This document shows, one piece after another, positions 53,324 to 62,424 of a stretch of 64,000 nucleotides of DNA. Position 1 is the first letter of the stretch. Each line of letters starts with the position of its first letter. Made by a program: the position numbers and the translations under genes. Origin of the DNA: Bosea sp. BIWAKO-01 (GTDB lineage Bacteria; Pseudomonadota; Alphaproteobacteria; Rhizobiales; Beijerinckiaceae). The notes beneath the pieces are model-generated. The model saw only the letters and a list, made by a program, of their open reading frames with translations. It was not told where the DNA came from and did not search any database. The stretch covers positions 6,164,501-6,228,500 of the forward strand of contig NZ_BCQA01000001.1 of NCBI RefSeq assembly GCF_001748145.1, written 5' to 3'.

Positions 53324-53803
53324 TCATGCGAATGGCCCAACATTCAACGTCATCCCCATGATCGCTATCAGGCCAACGAGCAGGAGCAGCACGGCAACGA
53401 TCAATGTCAGCGACGTCGGAAAAACGCTTTGACCATGGATCAAACCTGCCTTTGTCATCTCGGCGCGTTCTTGTCGGAGGCCCTGCATGAACTGCAGATG
53501 GTAGATGATGCCGACGACCAGCATGCCGACCCCCAGATACACCAGGGCCAAGCCGAAATTCCGCGGCGAGCCGCTGGTCAACGTCCCGGCCTCGCGGAGC
53601 TTCTGGAAGAACTGGAAGATCGTGAAGCCAAAGCCGATCAGCGAGAGCGAAGTGCGGATCACCGACATCAGGGTTCGGTCCGCGCTCATCCGGGTTCGCT
53701 GGAATGACATGCCCGTCCGGCGCGAAGCGAGCTCCGTGGAAATCTGGCCATCGCTGGACTGCGCCGTAACGACCGGCCTCATATCGTCAGGATGACCGCT
53801 CAT
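53324..53803 (-). CDS. DUF202 family membrane protein (YidH-like)
   Basis: A 159-residue protein. The cytoplasmic N-terminus contains RTGMSFQRTRMSADRTLMSV, then three membrane segments (SLSLIGFGFTIFQFF, ALVYLGVGMLVVGIIYHL, TLIVAVLLLLVGLIAIMGM). This is the DUF202 pattern. Function unknown. It lies 79 bases upstream of the BASS transporter and may share its transcript. Confidence 0.87.
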   Translation of the reverse strand: MSGHPDDMRPVVTAQSSDGQISTELASRRTGMSFQRTRMSADRTLMSVIRTSLSLIGFGFTIFQFFQKLREAGTLTSGSPRNFGLALVYLGVGMLVVGIIYHLQFMQGLRQERAEMTKAGLIHGQSVFPTSLTLIVAVLLLLVGLIAIMGMTLNVGPFA

Positions 53804-54043
53804 CGGTTCTGCTCCATCGGTCCGGACCCCGCGAACGACGCATCTGAAGCCGGCATGGCTCGTCGAGCTATCGAAAGCTTCGGCATGCCGGGCAGCGGAG
53901 CGACAGAGGCCGGCACATCGTTCACTTTGGCGGCGGCCCGGGTGGTCCGCGGGAACGCGTAGAGTTGCCGCGCCCTCTGCTCATTGGCTCCAAGGCCCGC
54001 CCGGCATGCTGCCGGGCGGATGTCCAAGGGGAGCGCCCTTCTT

Positions 54044-55552
54044 CTAGTGCCCGCCAGACGACGAGGCTTCCGTCATCTTCTCGATGACCTGGTCGAGACT
54101 GAAGCTCGCCGACTTCTGCCGCGGTGGGAACTCCTTGAAGGTCGCCAGGAACTCCGCGACGATCGCCTGCGCCGGAACGAGCAGGAAGATGTGGCGGAAC
54201 ATCCAGTCGTAGAAGGTGTTCGACGTGATCTGCGCGCGCTCATACGGGTCCATCCGCATGTTGAAGATATAGGGCGTACGCAGCACGACGAACGGTTCCT
54301 GCCAGATCTTCAGCGTTCCTGTGACGCGCTGCTCCATGAACAGCATTTTCCAGTTATCGTAGCGCAGCGCCGCAACGTCGCCGTCGTCGGTGAAGTAGAT
54401 GAAGCCCTTGCGCGGGCATTCTTTCTCTTTGCCCGTGAGATACGGCAGCAGATTATAGCCGTCGAGATGCACCTTGAAGGTGGTCTTGCCCACCTTGTGG
54501 CCTTTCTTCAGCTTCTCGGCGATATCGGGCTCGCCGGCGATCGCCAGGATGGTCGGGAACCAATCCTGATGGCTGATGATCGCGTTGGATTCGGAGCCGG
54601 CAGCAATCTTGCCAGGAAACCGCACCATGCAGGGCACACGATAGGCGCCTTCCCAGCTCGAATTCTTCTCGTTCCGGAACGGTGTCGTCCCCGCATCCGG
54701 CCAGGTGTTCATGTGCGGGCCGTTATCGGTGCTGTACTGCACGAAGGTGTTGTCGGCGATACCGAGTTCGTCAAGGAAATCGAGCATCTCGCCGATGCAC
54801 TTGTCGTGGTCGATCATCACGTCGTGATATTCGGACTGCCAGCGGCCGGATTGGCCACGGCTCTCCGGCTTCACATGCGTCCATGCGTGCATGTGCGATG
54901 TGTTGAACCAGACGAAGAAGGGTTCGCCGGCGTCATGGGCGGCCTTGATGAACGTCTTGGCCGCGGCCATGAACTCGTCGTCGCAGGTTTCCATCCGCTT
55001 CTTGGTCAGCGGGCCGGTGTTCTCGATCTTCTGGCCGCCCTTGCCGTCGGCCCAGCAATGCAGCACTCCGCGCGGACCGTACTTCTTCTTGAAATTGGGG
55101 AAATCCTTGGCGTTGGGATAATCGACTTCCTCCGGCTCTTCCTCAGCGTTCAGGTGGTAAAGGTTGCCGAAGAACTCGTCGAAGCCATGCATCGTCGGCA
55201 GGTGCTCGTCGCGATCGCCAAGGTGGTTCTTTCCGAACTGACCGGTGCGGTATCCGAGTGGCTTCAGCGCCTCCGCGACAGTGATGTCCTGCGCCTTGAG
55301 GCCGAGTTCGGCGCCGGGAAGGCCGACCTTGGTGAGGCCGGTACGCAGACCGCACTGCCCGGTCAGGAACGAGGCGCGGCCGGCGGTGCAGCTCTGCTCC
55401 GCATAGGAGTCGGTGAAGATCATGCCTTCCCTAGCGATGCGGTCGATATTGGGCGTCCTGTAGCCCATCAAGCCTTTTGTATAGCAACTCAGGTTCGACT
55501 GACCGATATCGTCGCCCCACATCACCAGAACATTCGGTTTCTTGGTCGCCAT
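54044..55552 (-). CDS. arylsulfatase (type I, formylglycine) family
   Basis: A 502-residue sulfatase. Metal ligands Asp14-Asp15 are in WGDDIGQSN. The formylglycine motif is Cys55-T-A-G-Arg59 (C-x-A-x-R), which needs an anaerobic or FGE-type modifying enzyme, not seen here. Further active-site segments are YRTGQFGKNHLGD and VQYSTDNGPHMNTWPD. No signal peptide, so cytoplasmic, as for several alphaproteobacterial arylsulfatases. ATG 55552 (MATKKPNVLV) follows GGGAGCGAG. Substrate unknown. Confidence 0.9.
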   Translation of the reverse strand: MATKKPNVLVMWGDDIGQSNLSCYTKGLMGYRTPNIDRIAREGMIFTDSYAEQSCTAGRASFLTGQCGLRTGLTKVGLPGAELGLKAQDITVAEALKPLGYRTGQFGKNHLGDRDEHLPTMHGFDEFFGNLYHLNAEEEPEEVDYPNAKDFPNFKKKYGPRGVLHCWADGKGGQKIENTGPLTKKRMETCDDEFMAAAKTFIKAAHDAGEPFFVWFNTSHMHAWTHVKPESRGQSGRWQSEYHDVMIDHDKCIGEMLDFLDELGIADNTFVQYSTDNGPHMNTWPDAGTTPFRNEKNSSWEGAYRVPCMVRFPGKIAAGSESNAIISHQDWFPTILAIAGEPDIAEKLKKGHKVGKTTFKVHLDGYNLLPYLTGKEKECPRKGFIYFTDDGDVAALRYDNWKMLFMEQRVTGTLKIWQEPFVVLRTPYIFNMRMDPYERAQITSNTFYDWMFRHIFLLVPAQAIVAEFLATFKEFPPRQKSASFSLDQVIEKMTEASSSGGH

Positions 55553-56080
55553 TTCGCTCGCTCCCATGTTGAACCACGGTGCATTTCGCCAAGGCTGTCG
55601 GATAAGGTCGTTGCAGCTTCACCGTCTGCATAATCTGCCGCCAATCTGGGAAAGGCCATCGGGGCGGCCCCGCGGGTTCACCGAGGGTAAGCCTCAATAA
55701 ACCTATCCCGAAATCCTGTCGAGAACCCGGTCAGTATCGGCAGAGAAGCAGACGCGTTCGATTGGACTTACTTGGCTACTGGCAGAATCCTCAATATCAT
55801 CGGTCCAATAGCGGCATGCGCATCGATCTCGGATCGCCGCGGATATTTCGATTCTTGAGTTATGATTCAAATTAGTTTCATTTTAGAGGCAAATTAATTC
55901 GTTAATGTGAGATGGTATTCTCCTTTGATTTCCACACCTCCGCGTCACCAAACGGAGCTTTGCATCTCATTATTATTCCGATTGCTGTGATTTTATTCGA
56001 TCTCGATACAGGTCTTTTCTTGACCGCCAGCTTTGAACGATATCAAACTGCACCAGGATTCGCGATGCAAGGAACCTCAT
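55553..56080. other. 528-bp intergenic region, promoter side of two divergent genes
   Basis: The sulfatase side is GC-rich. From 55850 to 56040 the sequence becomes AT-rich (CAAATTAATTCGTTAATGTG), with several TATA-like stretches probably serving the autotransporter. No gene is supported. Confidence 0.5.
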
Positions 56081-58948
56081 ATGGTCTTGCCGGCGCCTCG
56101 ATCAGTTTCAACGCTGCTGATCCTTCTTGGCGCGGGCATGGCGGTTCCGGCCCAGGCCCAAAGCTGCAAATCATCAGGTGGCCTGGCCTTTCTCGGCACC
56201 ACGACGGATGAGGCTCAAACGGTCTGGCTCTCGGGGACGGGCCCAGGTTCCTTCAGCCTCGAGGCTGCTCAGGGCAACCAGACCGTCGACACCTGGTCAA
56301 AAACAAAACGTGGCCTGCACGTTTCGTCGTCTCCTTTCGTTTCCAACGGCAATGGCGGCACCCACAGGCTCTTCGACGTAGGCGACGGAAAGCCGTGCCT
56401 GATCGACACAAAGAATCAGCAGGGCGGCTTCAAGATCCCGCCTAATCTCTCGCTGCCCGCGACCACGCTGCCCGGACGCCTGCTTCCGCCGATCGGAAAG
56501 CTGTTCCCTGATTTCCAGGGTCCGAGCCTGCCCAATGTCCGACCTCCGGCCACGGGGATCACACCGGGAGTACCGGGTGGGTTCAGGCCTCCCGTTGCAG
56601 CGTTGCCACCATCGGGGCTCAGGCCGACGGTGCCCGGAGGCATTCGGCCTCCGATCGGCGTCCGTCCACCGTCCGGCGCAATGCCGACACGGCCGGGCGC
56701 CGTCCGTCCACCCGTCGCCACCCGCCCGCCGGCCAGCGGCATCACGCCATCTGTGCCGGGTGGGGTCAGGCCGCCGATCGGTAGTCGCCCGCCAACAGGC
56801 CCGATGCCGACACGGCCCGGCGGCGTCGCGCCGCCAATCGGCGCCGTGCCTCCGCCCAGCGGCCTCACGCCAGCGCTTCCGGGTGGTATCGCGCCGCCGA
56901 TCGCAACGCTGCCACCGACCGGAGTGATGCCGACGCAGCCCGGTGGCGTCGTCCCGCCAATCGGTGCCGTGCCGCCGCCCAGCGGCCTCACGCCAGCGCT
57001 CCCGGGCGGCATTGCCCCGCCGATCGCAACGCTGCCACCGGCCGGCGCGATGCCGACGCAGCCCGGCGGCGTCGCCCCGCCAATCGGCGCCGTGCCGCCG
57101 GCCAGCGGCCTCACGCCAATGCTTCCGGGCGGTATCGCGCCGCCGATCGCAACCCTGCCACCGTCCGGCGTGATGCCGACACTGCCCGGCGGCGTCGCGC
57201 CGCCAATCGGCGCCCTGCCTCCGGCCAGCGGCCTCACGCCAGCGCTTCCGGGCGGTATCGCGCCGCCGATCGCAACCCTGCCACCGACCGGCGTGATGCC
57301 GACGCAGCCCGGCGGCGTCGCGCCACCAATCGGCGCCCTGCCGCCGGCCAGCGGCCTCACGCCGGCACTTCCGGGCGGTATCGCGCCGCCGATCGCAACG
57401 CTGCCACCGACAGGCGTGATGCCGACACTGCCCGGCGGGGTAGCTCCGCCAATCGGCGCCGTGCCTCCGGCCAGCGGCCTCACGCCGACGCTTCCAGGCG
57501 GCATTGCCCCGCCGATCGCAACCCTGCCACCGGCCGGCGTGATGCCGACACTGCCGGGCGGCGTCGCCCCGCCAATCGGCGCCCTGCCTCCGGCCAGCGG
57601 CCTCACGCCAGCGCTTCCGGGTGGTATCGCGCCGCCGATCGCAACCCTGCCACCGGCCGGCGTAATGCCGACGCAGCCCGGCGGCGTCGCGCCGCCAATC
57701 GGCGCCCTGCCTCCGGCCAGCGGCCTCACGCCGGCGCTTCCGGGCGGCATTGCCCCGCCGATCGCAACGCTGCCACCGACCGGCGTGATGCCGACGCAGC
57801 CCGGCGGCGTCGCGCCGCCAATCGGCGTCGTGCCGCCGGCCAGCGGCCTCACGCCGGAGCGTCCGGGTGGAGTGACCCCGCCGGTTGCGGCCCTGCCTCC
57901 GGCATCAGCGCGCCCCGAGCCTTCCGGCGGGGGCGGGGTGGCGGGCCGGCAAACCCGAGCCAGCGCCCGGCTTCGCGCTCCCGTGCCAGAGCAGAACTGC
58001 CTCGACCCACGCATTGCGGAACGGCTCGACCCGGCCGAGCGCGCGGGACGGACAATCTGCCGGGACGCCGAACCCACCGTAGCCCCGGACTATCGCGGCC
58101 CCAGCCCGATCGTGCCGATCACGACAGGGCGCGATCTCGGCCCTCCGTCGCAATGGAATGCCTGGACGGACACGCGCGCCATTGCCACGTCGGACCAGCG
58201 CCACGGCCTGGACGTCAAGAGTCTGCTGGGCAGTTTCGTCTTTGGCGTCGACCGCAGCATCACCGAGGACACGGTCGCCGGCCTGTCGATATCGCTGGAA
58301 GGCAGCCGGACCCGCGGCTTCGACGGCTTCATGAAGGCCCGCTCCAACGGGGTCACGGCCGGGCCCTATGTCGCGTACCGCCTGTCCCCCAACTGGGCGA
58401 TCGACGCGTCCCTGACCTATGGCGCTTACGAAAACACATTGGAACTGAGTGTTCTGGAAGGCAGCTATCTCTCGCAACGTATTGCGGGTTCGGTCACGCT
58501 GCATGGACAGTACACACTGGGCGAAGTGTTTCTTCGCCCCAAGGCCGTGGTGACCTATTCCAACAATTTCAGCGATGCCTACCGGCTGTCGGGCCGTCTC
58601 CTGAACATCCCGATCAACCTGCGGATGCCGGATGCCAATTTCAACTATGGCCTGGTCCAGACAACGCTGGAAATCAGCCGGCTCGTCACGCTTTCGGAAG
58701 GCACTGCCTTCATTCCCTACTTCGAAGTCGGCGCGCAATATGAGTTCGACCGGCCAGACGGGGGCCAGATCCTGACCGGCGATCTGTCGCTGGCGACGCC
58801 CTCACGCTGGTCCTATTCGGCCCGCGGCGGCGTCCGTGCGCTGATCTCGAGCTCCGTGCAGGTCGAGGCCAGCGCCGGCTATCTGAGCTTCGGCCAGCAG
58901 GGCCTCGATGTCTGGGAAGGACGGCTCAACCTGTCCTATCGGTTCTGA
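56081..58948 (+). CDS. autotransporter with long Pro/Gly-rich repeat passenger
   Basis: A 955-residue outer-membrane protein. Signal peptide 1-26 (PAPRSVSTLLILLGAGM...AQA). A short Cys-containing N-domain follows, then a repeat region (about 153-593) whose 41-residue unit alternates APPIGALPPASGLTP and APPIATLPPTGVMPT. The C-terminal barrel (about 680-955) has strands such as GVTAGPYVAYRLSPNWAIDA and ends LNLSYRF with terminal Phe. AAGGA precedes ATG 56081. The repeat resembles an elongated polyproline or collagen-like stalk and may serve adhesion; that is inference. Confidence 0.85.
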   Translation: MVLPAPRSVSTLLILLGAGMAVPAQAQSCKSSGGLAFLGTTTDEAQTVWLSGTGPGSFSLEAAQGNQTVDTWSKTKRGLHVSSSPFVSNGNGGTHRLFDVGDGKPCLIDTKNQQGGFKIPPNLSLPATTLPGRLLPPIGKLFPDFQGPSLPNVRPPATGITPGVPGGFRPPVAALPPSGLRPTVPGGIRPPIGVRPPSGAMPTRPGAVRPPVATRPPASGITPSVPGGVRPPIGSRPPTGPMPTRPGGVAPPIGAVPPPSGLTPALPGGIAPPIATLPPTGVMPTQPGGVVPPIGAVPPPSGLTPALPGGIAPPIATLPPAGAMPTQPGGVAPPIGAVPPASGLTPMLPGGIAPPIATLPPSGVMPTLPGGVAPPIGALPPASGLTPALPGGIAPPIATLPPTGVMPTQPGGVAPPIGALPPASGLTPALPGGIAPPIATLPPTGVMPTLPGGVAPPIGAVPPASGLTPTLPGGIAPPIATLPPAGVMPTLPGGVAPPIGALPPASGLTPALPGGIAPPIATLPPAGVMPTQPGGVAPPIGALPPASGLTPALPGGIAPPIATLPPTGVMPTQPGGVAPPIGVVPPASGLTPERPGGVTPPVAALPPASARPEPSGGGGVAGRQTRASARLRAPVPEQNCLDPRIAERLDPAERAGRTICRDAEPTVAPDYRGPSPIVPITTGRDLGPPSQWNAWTDTRAIATSDQRHGLDVKSLLGSFVFGVDRSITEDTVAGLSISLEGSRTRGFDGFMKARSNGVTAGPYVAYRLSPNWAIDASLTYGAYENTLELSVLEGSYLSQRIAGSVTLHGQYTLGEVFLRPKAVVTYSNNFSDAYRLSGRLLNIPINLRMPDANFNYGLVQTTLEISRLVTLSEGTAFIPYFEVGAQYEFDRPDGGQILTGDLSLATPSRWSYSARGGVRALISSSVQVEASAGYLSFGQQGLDVWEGRLNLSYRF
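56820..57850 (+). repeat. about eight 123-bp tandem repeats inside the autotransporter gene
   Basis: CAGCGGCCTCACGCC recurs at 56857, 56980 and every 123 bases after. Units are highly similar, with synonymous and a few non-synonymous changes. Shorter, more diverged units precede them from about 56540. Copy number is likely to vary between strains by recombination or slippage. Confidence 0.85.
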
Positions 58949-59062
58949 CCTCACTCGGCGGGGCTTGCTCCCTGGTCCCGGCGCGGTGAGCGGTCGTTGG
59001 CCAACGCGCCAACCGGCGAGCTGGCTTAGATATGCGAACTTCAGCTCGTGTACTCTCCCAAA

Positions 59063-59626
59063 ATGGAAATGATTCCTGACGTCGTTACCCACAACTACGA
59101 TCCGGCTCGCGGGCCATTTATGAACATTTGTGAGCTTCCAGAAATCGAAGCAGAGCGGATTCTTCAGGAGATCCGAAAGTCGGGCCTGCGTTCGATCAAG
59201 CTGGACTACTTGCCGCGGCGAAGGCTCACAGAAGATTGGCTGATTCGAGAACGCCGCCAAAAGCTTGGTGCAACCAAGCTGGAGCGACCGATCTATTTCT
59301 TTCTCGGTGATTTCGCGGATGGAAAGGATGCCTCGCGCTCGGCGTCGATCGTAATGCGGCTGCAAGATCTTCCTCCGGAGACACTGACGTTCACCTACCC
59401 TGACAGCATGGCAAGCCTTCCAATTGCGACTCGGGACGATCATCGAGCTCACAGAAAGCCATATCACGGGCACGTATTCACGCTCGACGAGATCAGATCC
59501 GTTGTCGCCGAATTCGGATTGCCAGATGATCGCTGGAAGACTGAGCCCGCCTTGAAGTACGGCAGGTTCATTGAGGTTCAAATCTGGGATGATCGTCCGC
59601 TCAAGGATTACCTCGCGGCGATCTGA
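59063..59626 (+). CDS. hypothetical protein
   Basis: A 187-residue soluble protein. Segments: DPARGPFMNICELPEIEAER, LTEDWLIRERRQKLG, RPIYFFLGDFADGKDASR, TFTYPDSMASLP and a C-terminal YGRFIEVQIWDD. It looks like a complete folded protein, but I recognise no family. ATG 59063 is used; GTG 59048 would add five residues. Its stop lies 16 bases before IS copy D. Confidence 0.6.
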   Translation: MEMIPDVVTHNYDPARGPFMNICELPEIEAERILQEIRKSGLRSIKLDYLPRRRLTEDWLIRERRQKLGATKLERPIYFFLGDFADGKDASRSASIVMRLQDLPPETLTFTYPDSMASLPIATRDDHRAHRKPYHGHVFTLDEIRSVVAEFGLPDDRWKTEPALKYGRFIEVQIWDDRPLKDYLAAI

Positions 59627-59642
59627 ACAACCGGAACGGGTG

Positions 59643-61190
59643 GAGGCCGTGTGGAAACGTCTTTCAGGGTCGTGCTCTGACGATGCGACAGGGTCTGAGG
59701 GTCAGGCTCTCATGGCCTTCATCAACGTCGCCGCGCCGAGGATGGCGATGGCCCGCTTGAGATTGTAGGCCAGCACATGGAGGCTCATCTCGGTTCCGAC
59801 ATTGGGGAGGTGGCGGGTCAGGAAGTGACTTCGGCCCATCCAGTCCTTGATCGTGCCGAAGACGTGCTCGACCGTGCGCCTTCGGATCCGCATGGCGTCG
59901 GGCATGCGATCGAGCCGGCGCTGCATGGCCTCGATCACCACCTCGTGCTCCCAGCGCTTGATGCGGCGCTGCTTGCCGGTGGTGCATTGGTCTTTGACCA
60001 GGCAGGCTCCGCAGCCGTCGGCCCAGTAGGTATGGAGTGTCAGATCCTTCTCGACCGATGAGAAGCGCCATGTGAGCGTCTCGCCGGCGGGACAGCGATA
60101 GGTGTCGCTCGGAGCATCGTAGGTGAAGTCCTGCTTGCCCCAGCGCCCGTCGGCTTTGGCCCCTGATGTCAGGGGCTTGGGGACGATGGCGGAGATGCCG
60201 ATCTCGTCGCAGGCCAGGACCTCCTCGCCTGAGAAGTAGCCGCGATCGGCCAGCACAGTCAGCGCACCGGCTCCTGTCGCATCCTTTGCCTGACGCCCCA
60301 TGCTGGCGAGCTGGCTGCGGTCGTGGCCGATGTTGGTGACCTCATGAGCCACGATCAGATGATGTTTGGCGTCGACCGCCGCCTGAACGTTGTAGCCGAC
60401 GAGGCCAGTGCCCTTGCCGTTGGTGGCCATGGCGCGGGCGTCGGGATCGGTCAGCGAGACCTGACGGTCTGGCGCCACCGCGACGACGTGGTCCATCGCC
60501 TGGAGGTCACGCATCTGCTGACGCAGGCGATCAAGCCGGTCCTTGAGGCGGATGCTGCGCATCTGCGCGACGTCATCCTCCTGCCGGTCGGCCGTATCGA
60601 GCAGCGACAGATAGCGTGCGATGCTTGCCTCCACCTGCTCCATCCGGCGACGGATCGCGCCGGGCGTGAAGTTCTTGTCGCGCGTGTTGACGGCCTTGAA
60701 CCGGCTGCCGTCCACGGCCACGGTGCCGCCTGCCAGAAGGCCGAGTTGGCGGCACAGCACGACGAACTGCGCGCAGGCAGCCCGGATCGCAGCCCCATTG
60801 TCACGGCGAAAGTCGGCGATGGTCTTGAAGTCGGGCGCAAGCTTGCCCGTCAGCCACATCACCTCGACGTTGCGGCCGGCCTCGCGCTCCAGCCGGCGGC
60901 TCGACTGAACCTGGTTGAGGTAGCCGTAGAGGTACAGCTTGAGAAGGGTAGCGGGGTGGTATCCAGGCCGCCCCGTCGAGGCCGGGCCGGCAAAGCCCAT
61001 CGTTCCCAGATCGAGTTCGTCGATGAAGACATCCACCACCCGGACCGGATTATCTTCGCTGACGTAGTCCTCAAGACAGTCGGGCAGGAGCAGTCTCTGC
61101 AGCCGGGTCTCGCCTTCGATGTAGCGCGCCATGCAAGCCCTCGGATCGCTCCAGAAAGCCTACCAGATCAGCCCGTTTCCACACAGCCTC
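59643..61190 (-). mobile_element. IS1182-family insertion sequence, copy D (1548 bp)
   Basis: Same element as copy A. GGTG flanks both sides (59639-59642, 61191-61194). The rejoined target reads GGAACGGGTGGTTTGCTGAC. Confidence 0.9.
59702..61132 (-). CDS. IS1182-family transposase (copy D)
   Basis: A 476-residue DDE transposase, identical at protein level to the other three copies, with an intact frame. Confidence 0.95.
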   Translation of the reverse strand: MARYIEGETRLQRLLLPDCLEDYVSEDNPVRVVDVFIDELDLGTMGFAGPASTGRPGYHPATLLKLYLYGYLNQVQSSRRLEREAGRNVEVMWLTGKLAPDFKTIADFRRDNGAAIRAACAQFVVLCRQLGLLAGGTVAVDGSRFKAVNTRDKNFTPGAIRRRMEQVEASIARYLSLLDTADRQEDDVAQMRSIRLKDRLDRLRQQMRDLQAMDHVVAVAPDRQVSLTDPDARAMATNGKGTGLVGYNVQAAVDAKHHLIVAHEVTNIGHDRSQLASMGRQAKDATGAGALTVLADRGYFSGEEVLACDEIGISAIVPKPLTSGAKADGRWGKQDFTYDAPSDTYRCPAGETLTWRFSSVEKDLTLHTYWADGCGACLVKDQCTTGKQRRIKRWEHEVVIEAMQRRLDRMPDAMRIRRRTVEHVFGTIKDWMGRSHFLTRHLPNVGTEMSLHVLAYNLKRAIAILGAATLMKAMRA

Positions 61191-61672
61191 GGTGGTTTGC
61201 TGACATGCCGCACCGTCGAGCTAACGCCTGCTCGCGCTTCAATTGTGGACGTCCATCGATCGCGGATCAGGTAGCTCTGTCGATTGATCGCGGATACTCC
61301 AAAAACCCTCTGATATATCCATTTGAGCAGTCACCCCCCCGGTTTTGTCCAAGTTCCAGGCTTGACCCGTGTCAAATTTGGGCGCGCATATTGCGAGGAC
61401 ATTTTCACCAAAGTGCACCGCCCCCCTTTTCAGGCCACGGGAGCGCTACATTGGCAAAATACAGTCGCAACTTCCCCGAAAATTTGTAGAAATTCCGCAG
61501 ATAGAGCGCTGCATATCTTGCTATTGTTACGCGGTTGCGCTGCAAATCACGGGCACGATCAACAAGCTGACGTTCAAGCTTGAGCCCGTACAGTGAACGA
61601 CGCGAGGCCTTAGCTGACTCCGGCTTTTCTTGAACGAGTCGCGAGAACGCAAACCCAAGTGTCGTTGAGGCA
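61191..61672. other. intergenic region with an FNR/FixK-like palindrome
   Basis: 482 bases without a supported gene. It contains the TTGAC-N4-GTCAA site at 61362-61375 and a mixed-composition stretch after it. Frames here have no family match or ribosome site. Confidence 0.45.
61362..61375. promoter_or_regulatory. FNR/FixK-like box TTGACCCGTGTCAA
   Basis: A perfect 5-4-5 inverted repeat matching the Crp/Fnr-family anaerobox form TTGAY-N4-RTCAA. It lies about 300 bases before the membrane protein gene at 61673, so the target transcript is unclear; an untranslated leader or small RNA is possible. Confidence 0.45.
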
Positions 61673-62020
61673 ATGAAAAAGGTGCTGATGTTCGCCTCAG
61701 TCGGCGAAGTTGCGACAGGGTTGGCGTTGCTGTTCGTGCCGTCGCTCGTCGCCTCGCTGCTGCTCGGCGAGGAACTGAACGGCGTCGCCCTGCCGATCGC
61801 GCGCGTGGCGGGCCTGGCCCTGATCGGGCTGGGGATCGCCTGCTGGCCCGGCCCTCCTTTGCTCGGCATGCTGGCCTACAGCACGGCCGTCGCGCTGTAT
61901 CTTGCTTACCTCGGCTTTGCGGGCGGTTTGACCGGTGCCTTTCTGTGGCCAGCAGTGGTCCTTCACCTGATCCTGGCGGCGCTCTTGAGTTACTCGGTCA
62001 CGCGAGAGCCACGCGATTAG
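61673..62020 (+). CDS. small four-helix membrane protein
   Basis: A 115-residue protein with four predicted membrane helices (VGEVATGLALLFVPSLVASL, IARVAGLALIGLGIACW, STAVALYLAYLGFAGG, AVVLHLILAALLSYSV) and a short polar C-terminus. No named family is certain; it resembles small uncharacterised inner-membrane proteins of Proteobacteria. Confidence 0.65.
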   Translation: MKKVLMFASVGEVATGLALLFVPSLVASLLLGEELNGVALPIARVAGLALIGLGIACWPGPPLLGMLAYSTAVALYLAYLGFAGGLTGAFLWPAVVLHLILAALLSYSVTREPRD

Positions 62021-62424
62021 AACGAGTTGCTGATCACATTTCGTGAGAGTGCCTGCGGATAGCGCGTAATCGCGCTGACATCCCAGGTCGAACGGCCGCT
62101 TCCGGCCCGTTTCGGATACCGCCATGTGCACCGAGCCGAAGCCGCCTCCCTCCCGTTCCCGGCCATGAGAGCAGCGTCCGAGATGGGTCGGGAGCAGACT
62201 CTGGCCTCGCCGGCGCCGGACATGGCAGATCGACCATCTCAAGGCTCAGGCACGGCCGAACGGATCCGTCCGGTGCCAGCCGCAGCCAGGGCAGAGCGGA
62301 ACAGGCCCGCCCCTTGTGCCGACCAAGCAGCGCGGTGATTTCGGCGGAGCATGGCATTCGCCGTTTTCCCGGTCAGTGGCAACGACGCCGGCTCCCTGCC
62401 CCGCTCAAGCAACGGCCCGATGAT

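Noticed and set aside
56416..58077. 553-codon open frame antisense to the autotransporter repeats
   Set aside because: It is open only because the GC-rich 123-bp unit lacks stops on that strand. It has no start context or family, and the sense strand encodes a signal peptide and barrel.
61323..61583. 86-codon plus-strand frame near the FNR-like box
   Set aside because: Low coding quality, no start context and no family.
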